From: Acanthosepion pharaonis
Lineage: Eukaryota; Mollusca; Cephalopoda; Sepiida; Sepiidae
Length of the DNA: 64,000 nucleotides
Reading direction: 5' to 3'
NCBI GenBank assembly: GCA_903632075.3
Contig: CAHIKZ030003485.1
Span: 961,001 to 1,025,000 of the forward strand
Below are positions 1 through 11,010 of this stretch, in pieces (position 1 is the stretch's first letter; every line of letters begins with the position of its first letter). The notes under the pieces were generated by a model. It saw only the letters and a program-made list of their open reading frames with translations, was not told where the DNA came from and ran no database searches. The position numbers and the translations under genes were made by a program.

Positions 1-194
1 CAGTGTCATTTATATGCATTGGTCAATCTGTTCATCTGTCTCGTTACCTAGTCATTCCGTATGTATCTCCAGATATCTGACACATTTTTTAAAATCACCC
101 AACAAGAAATAAATACACATTTTCTATCAAAATGCTCTTTTGCTCAACCCTTAAGTTCTACAGACTTTTCAGTAGCACTATATGTGTATTTGAA

Positions 195-283
<89 letters not shown>
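195..283. repeat. Compound microsatellite (CT)n(AT)n(GT)n
   Basis: Three dinucleotide tracts run directly into one another: CT to about 212, AT to about 230, then GT to 283. The open frames that cross it on both strands are translated repeat only. Confidence 0.97.
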
Positions 284-286
<3 letters not shown>

Positions 287-354
287 ATATATAGAAAATA
301 GGAAAGAACTTGTTAGGTAAATAATCCAAAGTTCTTTAGTATTTTTGTTATTAT

Positions 355-591
355 TTTTAAAAAACAGTGCTCGATACAAAAGTAGAGCCAAAATATAATA
401 ATTTATTTAAAAATATGATTCCATCACTACATAAGATTTCTCATGTTTCAAAACAAGAGCTGAAAACTTCAATATAATTATATGAGTTAAATTGAATTAA
501 AGTACCAACCTCTGTTCCATCTTCAAGCGAAATTTTTTGGGAATAACTAATCCTTGAAATTTACGCATTTTTATATATATATATATATATA
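355..591 (+). repeat. Dispersed repeat R1, copy 1, ending in (AT)n
   Basis: The stretch starting at CAGTGCTCGATAC (365) and continuing through AGAGCC, ATAATTTATTTAAAAATATG and CATCTTCAAGCGAA matches, in the same order, the left outer part of the foldback at 10985-11165 (GTGCTCAATG, ATATTATAAATTAATT, CATCTTCAAGCGAA). A third copy starts near 17494. It ends in an (AT)n tract at 571-591. I do not know the element family. It carries no meaningful open frame. Confidence 0.6.
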
Positions 592-1094
592 GTCCAGTGT
601 TCCTGCTATATTTTTATAGATTCTTAATAAAATTCAAAGAAGAATCAGCAATATTATTAGTCCTGACCTGGCATCTCAACTTCAGTCCTTTTCCCACCAC
701 CATAAAATTGCTTCCTTGTGCTTTTTCTACAAATACTTTCATGATAATTGTTTATACGAAATCTTCACTATGGTACCTAGACTTTAATGAATTTTCTAGA
801 TGAATTTAAGCACAGTACTAGATTGGCAGGAAGATTTCACCATTTCACAGTTAAATTGGTTAGATGTAACTATAAGTCCTATGCTAACACTTTCTTTTAT
901 CACTCTTCTCGCTTGTGGAATACTCATCAGGCTACATGCTTTCCAGGCAACTTTCATTACATAAATTTAAATGCAATGTAAATCGTTATCTGTTGGCTTC
1001 CTGATTACTTTTCTATTGTTCATGCTCCTTAATATTTCTGTTTTTTAATTCTTTCAAAAGTGGCTTTACAACCTTGCATGGGGTGAATTTGATT

Positions 1095-1100
<6 letters not shown>
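592..1100 (+). pseudogene. LINE-A copy 1: 3' end of a Jockey/CR1-like non-LTR retrotransposon
   Basis: This is a 5'-truncated LINE fragment. Conceptual translation with frame changes gives the C-terminal end of a reverse-transcriptase ORF: an IQRRISNIIGPDLAS-like block near 640, then TRLAGRFHHFTVKLVRC and a LWNTHQATCFPGNF block near 830-950. Those blocks recur in five other copies here. The 3' UTR ends with the family signature around GGGGTGAATTTGATT. The copy starts straight after one (AT)n tract and ends straight into another. Frameshifts and stops make it non-functional. I place it in the Jockey/CR1/L2 group from the general look of the C-terminal block, so the clade is uncertain; its LINE nature is not. 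Confidence 0.8.
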
Positions 1101-1151
<51 letters not shown>

Positions 1152-1176
1152 TATGTGTGTGTGTGAGTGTGTGCAT
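1101..1176. repeat. Microsatellite (AT)n then GT-rich
   Basis: About 46 bp of AT followed by a short interrupted GT tract. It starts exactly at the 3' end of LINE-A copy 1. Confidence 0.95.
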
Positions 1177-1460
1177 GTGACATAATATAGTTTTAAAGTA
1201 TGCAATGTTTATGGGTTAAAAATGCTCAACAACATGAATAGAGTGTATGTAAATATAAGAGTTGGTTAAGTTTGAACACAATATCCAGACTTGAATACAA
1301 TCAGGTGAAAATTGTTTCTTGATAGAAATTTTTGTACTTATATAGTTTTTTTTATACATTTCTTCACATATGCATACACACACACACATACACATATGTA
1401 TATAAATATATATTGCTGTATGGATGTTAGTAAATGTATTTTATATATATATAAGCACAC

Positions 1461-1463
<3 letters not shown>

Positions 1464-1533
<70 letters not shown>
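1464..1533. repeat. Microsatellite (AT)n
   Basis: About 70 bp of uninterrupted AT dinucleotides, followed by a short ATT-rich run. The 1177-1463 stretch before it holds only AT-rich sequence with a short CA run near 1377; I see no gene there. Confidence 0.97.
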
Positions 1534-1538
<5 letters not shown>

Positions 1539-1784
1539 ATTGTGTATTATTATTATTATATTTGCTAAAATTATATGCATATTCATACACCATACACAGA
1601 GAAAAAACTTCATTGCATATTATGCAGCATTTATACAATGACTACTGCAACTGATGCCCAATGTTTCTACATCTGTACAAAACAAATGTAAGACTTCATC
1701 AGGATGAAAAAGCCACACCTACACTCTGCCCAAATTTGATGATGAATCAAGTGATGAGCTTGCTTGAAATCAAGTCACACCTAT

Positions 1785-1933
<149 letters not shown>

Positions 1934-2039
1934 ATGTGTGTGTATGTATATATGTATGTATGGCCCACTTAGAAAGCAAAATATTCAATAAAATAAATAC
2001 ACCCACCATTTATGCCTGATATATTGATGAAATATTCCA

Positions 2040-3030
2040 CCAAACCAAATCTGTTAATTACATTATAGAACTTTAAAAAAATTTTGAATTAAATTCCATT
2101 TTAAAGTTCACTTATGAACTAAATAACAATAAAAAAAAACATTTCTAGATGTCTTCATTGTCTATATCAGTGATAATTTTAACACATCTCTGTATAAAAA
2201 AGTCTACTCGTTCTAACCTTCTATAGTACAACAGCGAAGGATCTGAAAGATATAAAATTGCTGTCATTAATAACCAAATCCAAAGAACTAAACTCATTTC
2301 CTCAAATAATTTTCCTTGAAGAACTAAACAATATCAAACAACACTTATCAATAATGGGTAATCTTATAGTCAACAAGCAAATCAAATTTAATTTAAACAA
2401 CAATTTTAACTGTGAAAACCAGTCATAAACATAATATTGATAATAACACTATTTACATATATTACCAAAATCAATGCACCACAATTACAAGAAAGACAAA
2501 GATGCATTACATAGATATATAAAAAAAGTCGAGAAAAAATAAATATATCTGTTTCAATACTTACTACAAAAAATTAAAAACTATCAACTTAGTTATTAAA
2601 AAGAATATGTCATAAACTTCAAACCCCCTATACAAAACCAATGTTGTGTATGGAAATACTTTTCCACTTGGAGAATGTTTCTTTGGAAATAACATACACA
2701 AAACGTGTTACATACAATATACCACAACCACACTCTCACGGAGACTTGCTTGCCATTTATCGGACCATTATGCCATCAGACAATACATTAATAATCAGTA
2801 TAAGGATCATGGTAACATTAGACAGCTACTCTTTGAAGCAAGACTTATACAATAAAAACAGCAATCTATAATTAAAAAAAATTATAACTGAAGAGCCCGC
2901 ATCCTCAAATGTATAAAAAAACAAAATCATGTCACATCTCACTTACATCACAAAACTCTTTGCCAACACTCACAAGTTCTCCAAAACTTACCAAATTGTC
3001 TCTACCTAGCCTGAAAGACTTAAAAATTCA
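2040..3030 (+). pseudogene. Decayed Penelope-like retroelement, 3' half with GIY-YIG region
   Basis: Frame-broken translation recalls the tail of a Penelope-like element. Near 2135-2210 there is FLDVFIVYISDNFNTSLYKK, resembling the post-palm FLD...TSLYKKP block of these reverse transcriptases. Near 2640-2860 there is VVYGNTFPLGECFFGN followed by TTTLSRRLACHLSDH, which resembles the Cys-containing start and the TTLSRRL...H core of the GIY-YIG endonuclease domain these elements carry at the C terminus. EARLI at about 2840 fits the late 'EALLI' helix. The family looks different from the copy at 43.4-45.5 kb. Many stops and frameshifts; certainly dead. The boundaries are approximate. The assignment is by motif memory only. 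Confidence 0.5.
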
Positions 3031-3218
3031 AATAATTAGACCATATTTTTGCGTTTTTTTCCTAAATGAACTTTGAACAATTTCTGATGGAATTTCCTCT
3101 TTGTCTGAAAAGGATTATTCATAATTTGTAAAAGCTGATCAGCAAAATTAATCGACACAAAATGTCTATTGTCTTTAATAATATTTGCTTTAAAGATCAT
3201 TTTCTACATAAATACACA

Positions 3219-3220
<2 letters not shown>

Positions 3221-3258
<38 letters not shown>
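3221..3258. repeat. Microsatellite (AT)n
   Basis: About 38 bp of AT directly at the 3' end of the minus-strand LINE-A copy 2. Confidence 0.95.
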
Positions 3259-3261
<3 letters not shown>

Positions 3262-3262
<1 letters not shown>

Positions 3263-3662
3263 TTAATCATTTCACCCTAAGCAAGGTAATAAACCCACTG
3301 AGATGCAAAGGATTTCTGAGTGTTAGAGAATATGAGAAAAAACTTTAAGGAGAGAGAACCAAAAAAGAACAGGAATTAAGAAGACAGAAAATAACGATTG
3401 GCATTACATTTTAATTTTTAAAGAATCAAAGTTCACTGGAAAGCATGTAGCCGAGAGAGGTTTCCACAGATGAAAAGTGTGATGGAAGAATCTGTTAACA
3501 TAGAACTTACAGTTACATCTAGCATTTCAACTGTAAAATGAAGAGACCTAGCTGCCAATCTAGTCCTGCACTTAAATTCATAAAGTCTAGGTACCAAAGA
3601 TGAAAGTTCATCAGAACAATTACCATGAAAGTATTAATAGAAAAGACACGAGGTAGCTACAT
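3262..3662 (-). pseudogene. LINE-A copy 2: 3' fragment
   Basis: On the minus strand this contains the LINE-A 3' terminus (plus-strand TTAATCATTTCACCCTAAGC at 3262) and then, upstream, the coding tail: plus-strand CTGCCAATCTAGTCCTGCAC near 3550 and ACTTAAATTCATAAAGTCTA near 3569, which encode the YEFKxSTRLA block. Plus-strand ATTTCAACTGTAAAATGA encodes the HFTVE block. It is 5'-truncated near 3660 and its 3' end abuts an (AT)n tract. Confidence 0.8.
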
Positions 3663-3778
3663 TTTGGTGGTTGGAAACTGACTTAAATATATGCAAGTTT
3701 ATGTATATACATATGAACATTATCCATATATAGTTGTATACTTATATATACAAGCACACATATGCATATTATGTATAT

Positions 3779-3782
<4 letters not shown>

Positions 3783-3809
<27 letters not shown>

Positions 3810-3834
3810 AGTCTCTCCCCCTTTCTCTCTCCCC

Positions 3835-3890
<56 letters not shown>
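3783..3890. repeat. Compound microsatellite (CT)n / (AT)n
   Basis: A CT tract with cytosine-rich interruptions runs to about 3833, then about 50 bp of AT. The overlapping open frames on both strands are repeat translation. Confidence 0.95.
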
Positions 3891-4288
3891 AACCAACTAC
3901 AAGGCCTAAGTTTCATTCAAGGCAGAGGGTTATTATACGTATATATGAACGTAACTTTGAATGTATTCAATGTCTTAAACACTTGTAAAATAATTTCCAA
4001 AATTTTCTTTGCCTTTCTTTATTTTTCTGATTCCTTTGTTGTCTTTGAAAATGGATCCAAAATGCAACTTTAGATGTTTGGATGATTATTTTTGCAGGTA
4101 CCATATCATCATATGTCACTTTCATTGCAAAGAGGGTTTTTTTTACCTCAGCTGCCTTTTCTTTCAAATTACAAATTCAGTGAATAACTAACCAAAGAAT
4201 TTTTTCTTGATTCCACTTGAAAATTTCATGACAATATTTCCATGATTCATTCATCCATTTACAGAGCCATATTTCTACAAATACATAC

Positions 4289-4408
4289 ACATTCTTGTAT
4301 ATAGAAACACATATATTCCTGAAAATAAAAACACACACATTTATGTATATAGAAACACACACATTCATGTATATAGATACATACACATTCCTGTATACAG
4401 AAACATAC
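4289..4408. repeat. 24-bp minisatellite, five units
   Basis: Units start at 4289, 4313, 4337, 4361 and 4385, exactly 24 bp apart. The approximate unit is ACATTCxTGTATATAGAAAC followed by ACAC. Because 24 is a multiple of three, both strands keep open frames through it; the minus frame reads as a repeated eight-residue Val/Ile/Tyr-rich motif. I regard that as a by-product of the period, not as a gene. Confidence 0.85.
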
Positions 4409-4571
4409 ACACAATGGCCTATACAAGGCATTCATTACAAAATGTCCTTTATATTCCACTTTTATTTATATGATTTTAGTCTGATTAATTTGCTACCATT
4501 CAAAAGCACAGAGTAAATTAAAAATGGTTATTGATTTGAATCAGTTTGGGTAAATGTTGAATGACTTCCCA

Positions 4572-4602
4572 AATTACTTGACCTCTAAAAGGTCAAGTAA
4601 TT
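4572..4602. repeat. Perfect 13-bp hairpin
   Basis: AATTACTTGACCT, a 5-base loop (CTAAA), then the exact reverse complement AGGTCAAGTAATT. No neighbouring gene or T-run makes it a terminator candidate. It is probably a small palindromic remnant. Confidence 0.8.
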
Positions 4603-5384
4603 CTATCATGATATTATGTTGACAGAATCCCATTGCTGCCAGTTTCTGAAAATGCTGTCATTATTGACTAAATAATAAAAAAAACTATGGAAGAGATTAT
4701 CTTCCAAAAATTAAAATTGATTATAATCGAGTACTGAGTACATTCTGAAAAAAAATGGTAGAACCATCAGACTATAAACTATTCTTTGCAAAATTCTGAA
4801 GAAAGAATTTGATATAAAAAAAATCTTTACCAATAGTGATTACCATTATTTCATTCCTTGAATCAATTTAAAATGAACATACATATTGGCAATGACTAAT
4901 CAGAAATAATAATAATAATAATCTTGAAGAATGGAATTCGGAATTAATGTCTGACTTCAACTTATCATTAATTTTATATTAATACTTGTTTAAAACTTCT
5001 TTTTTTTTTACTTTTGCCCTTTTTTTAAATTTTGGGTTCAAAATAAAAGAAAAAATAAACAAGATGAAAAGTATATTCAAAAAAAATTTCACTTGGCAAT
5101 AATTAAATAAACCTGATTATATTACAAAACTTGCAAATTATTGTGAAGGTCAGAACTGATGTCTTGGAGAGTCAGGAAAATGCCATTTCATAGAAATTTG
5201 TCTATGCAAAAAATAAAATAAAATAAAATAAACAATAATGGTCAACAACTGTGTGCTTAAAGAATTCTATCAATATGAAAAAAATCTAAAAGACTTTATT
5301 ATATGATTTTAGAAAATAATTTGCTTGAATTCTATGTTGATTGATTTGTTTTTACAGCTTAGCAACCCTTTTTTTTTCTTTTTT
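4603..5384. other. No gene seen
   Basis: AT-rich sequence with A and T homopolymers and an AAATA-type run near 5215. I recognise no coding pattern, RNA gene or mobile element. Confidence 0.6.
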
Positions 5385-6600
5385 TTTTTTGTGAATCATT
5401 TCATCTCAGACAAGGTGAAAATGCCAATAAGATGCAAGAGAGATTACTGGAAGTGGAAGAGAATGTGAAGACTTTAGTGAGGAGAAAGGACAATAAATGA
5501 ACAGGCTTCAGAAAGACAAACCATTGACCACTGACATTGCACTTAAATTTTTAAGTTTGTGGGTTACAGAGAAAAACAAAAAATTGCAAAAGAGTTTCAC
5601 AGGCAAGAATTTTGAGAAAAAAATATTAAAATAAAACTTATGTTTACATCTAGCTAATTGAACAGTAAAACAATGAAACCTAGTAACCAATCTAAGAGAA
5701 CATTCTGGTAGAATAATTACAATGAAAATATTTATAGAAAAGACAGAGGAAATCCCCATTATAGTGGTTGGGCCATGAAATGACAGGTCAAGACCATTAA
5801 TATTACAGACACTTCTTTGGATATAACAGGAGAAGCAGACCAGCTATGACAACAATATTCAATGCACTGACAAATGATAGATTTATTAATGTGCAAGATG
5901 GATTCTGACAAGAAAATTTGTTTGGCACAACACAATGAACCAACCTTTTTAACAGTAGAGCTATTGATTGATTCAATATAATCAATTCACTTTATGTCAG
6001 TAGAAAATGTGAGACTAAGAAGGTACAATGAATTGCTCTCCTGGGGGTTAGCATCAGCCATATGCTGATGGTGGACAAAAATGGTTATGTATGAAGATTA
6101 AAAGATAGCAGTTTCGTTTTGGAAGCATTAAAATTTAATAGCAATTTCTTGCCCCAATTAACAATCGACTGGAAAGTCATTTTTGAGAGTAGCTGCCAGT
6201 TTTACTTTGTCAGATTTATCAAACTTACTATTAAGACAGAAGTAAATAGTTGTTTCATCAATATAAATATTTAGTTGGGAACTGATGATATCAACAAGGT
6301 TACTGATGAAGATAAGAAACAACGTAAGTCCAAGGATAGAGCCTGAGATAACTGTTGCATTAATGTAAAATGATCTAGAAACGTGGCTGTTCAACACAAA
6401 CTTCAGCCCTGATTTGTTAAGAATGACTGGATTAAGTCAAATATCTGGCAGATACACCATAGCTCTTGAGCTTGTGAAGAAGGCCAGCATGTCAAACTCT
6501 GTCAAATGCCCTTAAAATATCCAAACCTACAGCCTGAGCCTCGTCATTCTTGTCTAAAGCCTGATAGACAAATTTAGTAATAAAAGCTGAACATATTTTA
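5385..6600 (-). pseudogene. LINE-A copy 3: RT palm to 3' end
   Basis: This is the second longest LINE-A copy. On the minus strand it begins with the reverse-transcriptase region: a 79-codon open piece at 6158-6397 reads NSHVSRSFYINATV...GSILGLTLFLIFISNL and then the motif-C segment NIYIDETTIY (plus-strand 6251-6265). The usual YxDD catalytic box is YIDE here, so an active-site Asp is lost. Further down come KVGSLCxARHF-like and C-terminal YEFK/HFTVQLARC blocks (5640-5760), the 3' UTR, and a terminal T-run on the plus strand at 5368-5392 that corresponds to a poly-A tail. It is 5'-truncated at about 6600 and full of frameshifts. Confidence 0.82.
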
Positions 6601-7406
6601 GATTATAAGAATACTTCTTCTTTTTTTTTTTTGCAAGTGAATATTGCATTAATAGTCTTTTTGGACATCAGTGGTAACAGTGATCTTTCCAGATACAAGT
6701 TTTACTATTTAGCCCATAGCAGTAGGATTTGAATTGTAAACAGAAATAATTAAAATGTTCATCCAAAATGGCAAAGGTTTTTTGTGATTTTTTTCGCTTT
6801 ATTTTGATTCAAATTTTTGTAGGAATCAATCAAGTTTAAAACATTAAAGTAAATGTATCAATTTCTATTTCTGGTTGGCAATTATTTCAAATGAATATTC
6901 ATCAAAAGATTAATACTTTTTAATGTTGATCTTCAGCTTTTGTAAAGATTCTAACTTTTTGTAAACTGACATCAAAATCTCATTGTGGATTTCAGCAACC
7001 AATTTTATTCTTCTGTTTCTGATAGGAAATGAGAAATCAATATCACCAGAAATCAGAGTTGTTGATTTTTCCTAAATCCTGTGAAAACACGGCCAAAAAG
7101 TAATTAACCAAAAATTAATTTCACTCTGGTCAAATTAGAATTAACAAATTTATCACTTTTTTGAGAAATCAATTAAATTCAGATTACTGGAGTTCATGAA
7201 GTTCTTTAACCAACAGACAAGTGGAATTTCCATGCAGATAGAAAATAAATTCATATTTGGTAAAACTTTCGAATGAATTCACTTTGACAAGACCTAAAGT
7301 CGGTATTTAACAAATCAGTTCTTTTTCATCAATCTATCCTGGAAAATCCTATTTGTGATTACACAGTGGATCAAACAGAGAGAAATTTCTTTCTATGTGA
7401 GAATTA
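6601..7406. other. No gene seen
   Basis: AT-rich sequence between LINE-A copy 3 and a GT microsatellite. I found no coding pattern or repeat that I can name. Confidence 0.5.
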
Positions 7407-7408
7407 TA

Positions 7409-7409
7409 T

Positions 7410-7467
<58 letters not shown>
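7409..7467. repeat. Microsatellite (GT)n
   Basis: About 58 bp of GT. A short ATC triplet run follows at about 7650-7670. Confidence 0.97.
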
Positions 7468-7712
7468 ATTGTAGGTTTGATCGTGTTCAAAGACTTGTCT
7501 CAACAGAACAATGACACAAAGGAAGTGAAAATTTCTCTAATGGATTAATAAATTAAATAAAGGCAAAGTTTCGAACTCATTACAAACAAATGATCAACAA
7601 AATGATTTTAAACAGTAATTTTCTGCAATTCTTTCTTAGAAGCATGTTCATCATCATCATCATCATCATTATTATTAATCAATTTTTGCAAAATTTCAAC
7701 ATTAGCTTAAAT

Positions 7713-8433
7713 CAATGATTCCCAATGTGGGTACCAGTGGGGCATGGTAATATTTTGGTAGAACATGTGTAGGATGTGCACCCTTCAGCTTACTATACCA
7801 ACAAAATAAGGGGGCAACTCAAGAATGAGTTATTAACAATGAGTTGTTTTCTAATGTTAATACATACAATGCATATACAGTATGCATACATAAAAATATT
7901 TTGTGTGTATGTAAGTACATGTGTAATTGACATACAGGGTATTTCCTGTCTCCCCACATGCACATGTCTTGGTCAACAAAGGAGAGGGCGTGATGCATGT
8001 CACTGGAAGAGCCCATATTTTGTCGGCCAATCAGCACATGTGAGCATTCAGTTTGCTTCTCAGTTTGTTTTTGTTTGGCCGTTTGTCCACCAAAATTTTG
8101 TTGTTCTGAAATATTTCATGCATTATTATTTCATGATTAAAATGATCAAAGTATATTACAGAATAAGTTTTCATTCAAATATTTTATATTTCTGCCTTTT
8201 TCTTCTCTATTATGTTTTGAAACTATATATATTTAGCTGTCTTTTTGGTTTTTTAATTTTTCTCTTTCATGGATGCCATGGTCTTTAGAGGCTTGATTAG
8301 AGTCTAAGTTAATCTTCCTTCATGTTAATTGCAGTAAAATTTTGAATATGTAAGAATTAAATATTACAGGGGTGCACCAGAATTTTTGAAATACCAAAGT
8401 GGGGCTTTGCCCAAAATCAGTTGGGAACAACTG
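7713..8433. mobile_element. Putative non-autonomous hAT-like DNA element
   Basis: The left end CAATGATTCCCAATGTGGG and the inverted right end CAGTTGTTCCCAACTGATT resemble each other and the common hAT terminal pattern CAGTGxTTCxCAA. Further in, GGTACCAGTGGGG on the left pairs loosely with the ACCAAAGTGGGG on the right. Flanking octamers GCTTAAAT and GTGTAAAC match at five of eight positions, a weak sign of the 8-bp duplication hAT elements make. The interior (a 170-codon open plus frame from 7776) shows nothing I recognise as a transposase, so I treat it as a short derivative. Confidence 0.45.
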
Positions 8434-8589
8434 GTGTAAACAATTTCTAATTTTCAAAAAAAGGAATATCCTGATGAATAGAGTGTGTAGCAGAATTAGA
8501 CCAGAAATAGAATAGTACAGTTTCATTAAAGTCACTTGAACAAGGAATGCCATACTTATGCTCAGAATGATATCAGAAAGAGAAATACA

Positions 8590-9590
8590 ATTGCAAAAAT
8601 GTGTATACCTATGTTTTATAGATTATGCAAAAGTTTTGACAAGGTACATCACAAAGAACTGTTAGACTTGCTAGGTTATCTTGATTATTTGGGAAGGATA
8701 TTAGAATAAAACTGAATGGATATTAGAATAAAACTGAATGGATATTAGAATAAAACTGAATGGATATTAGAATAAAAACTGAATGGATATTAGAATAAAA
8801 CTGAATGGATATTAGAATAAAACTGAATGGATATTAGAATAAAACTGAATGGATATTAGAATAAAAACTGAATGGATATTAGAATAAAACTGAATGGATA
8901 TTAGAATAAAAACTGAATGGATATTAGAATAAAACTGAATGGATATTAGAATAAAAACTGAATGGATATTAGAATAAAACTGAATGGATATTAGAATAAA
9001 ACTGAACAGATATGGGGATTAAACTGCCTGCATGCAAATAGAAAATGAATTCAGTAAAGATAGAGAAAAAAAAACTGCAAGCACTCTTAGATAATGCATA
9101 AAGGAAAGCAATATAAGACTAAAGAACTAAAGGACATCAATTGAGAGAATGTATTGCTGTCAGCAAAAGGAAGAGCCCAAGATGCAAGCTACCACAGCAG
9201 ATGTCAAAATCTGTATGTCAGAATGTGAAACCAAAATGCAAAGGCACATTTGAATGATGAAAGATGCCTTTCAAAAGTTAAACAAAGTATTAAGAAATGG
9301 GAAAATATCATTAAAAACAAAGGAAAAAGTGCTGAACTGCTATGTAATATCAATTCTCCTATATGGTAGTGAATGTTGGACAATTTCCTTATAGTGAAGA
9401 GGAGACAATGTAACAGAGAATGTTATTCTACAGAAGCATGCTGAGAATACCATGGATGAAACATGTAAGCAATGAGGAAGTTTAAATGAGAACAGAAACA
9501 AAAAATACACTTATACATAGAATCAGAAGGAGGCTGTTGGAATTTTTCAGACACAAACTGAGGAAAAAAGGTTAGGAGAATTTGACACTT
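8590..9590 (+). pseudogene. RTE-type LINE reverse transcriptase, internally deleted, with minisatellite insertion
   Basis: Translation with frame changes gives FIDYAKVFDKVHHKELLDLLGYLDYLGR (8608-8700), the RT motif-A region of the RTE/BovB-like family. A 14-copy minisatellite interrupts it there. After it, LPACxxENEFSK-like sequence resumes (9020-9060). The YADD catalytic segment is missing between about 9055 and 9080, so an internal deletion is likely. Later pieces read PFKSxTKYxEMGK, LLYGSECWTIS-like, FYRSMLRIPWMKHVSNEEV (about 9420-9490) and RRRLLEFFRHKLRKK (about 9520-9570), the C-terminal region of the same family. A related copy lies at 61.4-62.2 kb. It is certainly inactive. Confidence 0.8.
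8696..9007. repeat. 22/23-bp minisatellite, 14 units
   Basis: The unit is GGATATTAGAATA, a run of A's, then CTGAAT. Starts are at 8696, 8718, 8740, 8762, 8785, 8807, 8829, 8851, 8874, 8896, 8919, 8941, 8964 and 8986. Unit length is 22 bp or 23 bp depending only on one extra A. The first unit grows directly out of the RTE reverse-transcriptase sequence, and the last decays back into it at 9007. Confidence 0.95.
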
Positions 9591-9812
9591 TCCTGCATAT
9601 TTCTCAAGTTAATCATTTATCTCTCGTGGTTATTTGATTATAAAATCATTTATGTTGATGCTTTTAAGATATTTATTATCAGCTTGTAGTGTGAAATAAA
9701 AAGTGAGAGTTTTTTTTGGTATAAATCTAGTGACAAATGAACAATAATGCAAATGCTTCAGATAATGAGCCACAAATTTAAAACAAAGCAAAATTGATGT
9801 TGGTAATGTTTT

Positions 9813-9843
<31 letters not shown>

Positions 9844-10225
9844 ATTGATTGAATGGTTGGTTGTTTTAGTGTAGTGGCATATCAACACCTCCATGTGTTA
9901 TTCAATACTGAAATGTAAATATTTGATACACAATCTTATTTTTTATTTTGGAGATAAAAAATAGTTTAGTGATACAAGGTTTACTAATTATTTTATCCAT
10001 TAAATTCAACTAACAAATTTTGTCTCTGCTTATTTTCTTATTGTATTTTTTTCAATTTTCTAATAATTGTTGCACATGTGTGGGTGAGTGGTATCAAAAC
10101 TGGATTAACTTTCCAAAGTTCCTCTCACTGCCTTGTTTTTATTCAAGCAATTTTGGCTGTTGGCCATTGTCAGTTCTCAGTTGAATTTAATCAAATTTGT
10201 TTGGATAAATACTTGATGCCAAAAC

Positions 10226-10229
<4 letters not shown>
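9591..10229. other. No gene seen; one short GT run
   Basis: AT-rich DNA with a GT tract at about 9819-9843. A short open plus frame from 10078 has no recognisable features. Confidence 0.5.
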
Positions 10230-10263
<34 letters not shown>

Positions 10264-10486
10264 AATATATATATATATACACACACACACTAAGGCATAA
10301 AGGCTCACAGACACAAGTACACATAGAGTTTCACACATAAATTCAGATATGTGCATAAATGAGTCGCACTATTTTCCATGTTTTGCAGAATATTTCATAT
10401 ATTTCTTATTTTCTATTAATACTTCTTTTTTTTGAGAAAGTTATTTTCTATCATTATTCGTCAACACTTCTCAGAAGCATCCTGTG

Positions 10487-10517
<31 letters not shown>

Positions 10518-10537
10518 ATATATATATATATATATAC

Positions 10538-10581
<44 letters not shown>
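10230..10581. repeat. Cluster of CT, CTAT, AT and GT microsatellites
   Basis: CT at 10230-10262 with short AT and AC runs after it; then a CTAT tetranucleotide run at about 10489-10515 flowing into AT (to about 10537) and GT (10541-10579). Between them is ordinary AT-rich sequence. Confidence 0.93.
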
Positions 10582-10584
<3 letters not shown>

Positions 10585-10857
10585 GGGTTAATTAATTTCC
10601 TAACTGTTTACTAGGGCACGCTCATAATGTCTTGCCTCGTTCTTTTTTTCATTTCTTCATTTTCAAAGAGCACATCTGCAATGTAAGCTCTCACAGAAGA
10701 TTGCATCTTCCATTTTTTGGAAGAATGAAAACAAACACACACATACACGTACGTACGAACATTCATCAAAAATACAAACTCTTTACGTTCACGCAAAAAA
10801 CACAAATGTTGATGTCTTTGTCCATTGTAAATTTTGTTCTTTAATACATATATTTGT

Positions 10858-10858
<1 letters not shown>

Positions 10859-10915
<57 letters not shown>
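10859..10915. repeat. Microsatellite (AT)n
   Basis: About 56 bp of AT, lying about 150 bp outside the left arm of the foldback. A matching tract lies outside the right arm at 14783. Confidence 0.96.
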
Positions 10916-10919
<4 letters not shown>

Positions 10920-11010
10920 TATATAAAAAAAAAAAAGAACAGTAAGATATAAATCCGGTGTTCTTATATATATTTTATTTTTACAAAATAGTGCTCAATG
11001 TAAATTTACA

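Noticed and set aside
61..391. Open frames of about 60-77 codons over the CT/AT/GT tract
   Set aside because: They are translations of dinucleotide repeats (SLSLYIYI, HTHTHT, VCVCVC). The same applies to frames at 1312-1654, 1661-1991, 3683-4073, 10359-10614, 18004-18631, 46633-46836, 47325-47516, 50854-51114 and 54909-55226.
4177..4459. A repetitive secreted protein encoded on the minus strand
   Set aside because: The frame follows from the 24-bp period of a minisatellite. No signal peptide or splice context supports it.
7776..8288. A transposase gene inside the hAT-like element
   Set aside because: The 170-codon frame lacks any recognisable hAT block and starts without ATG; the element is too short for an autonomous copy.
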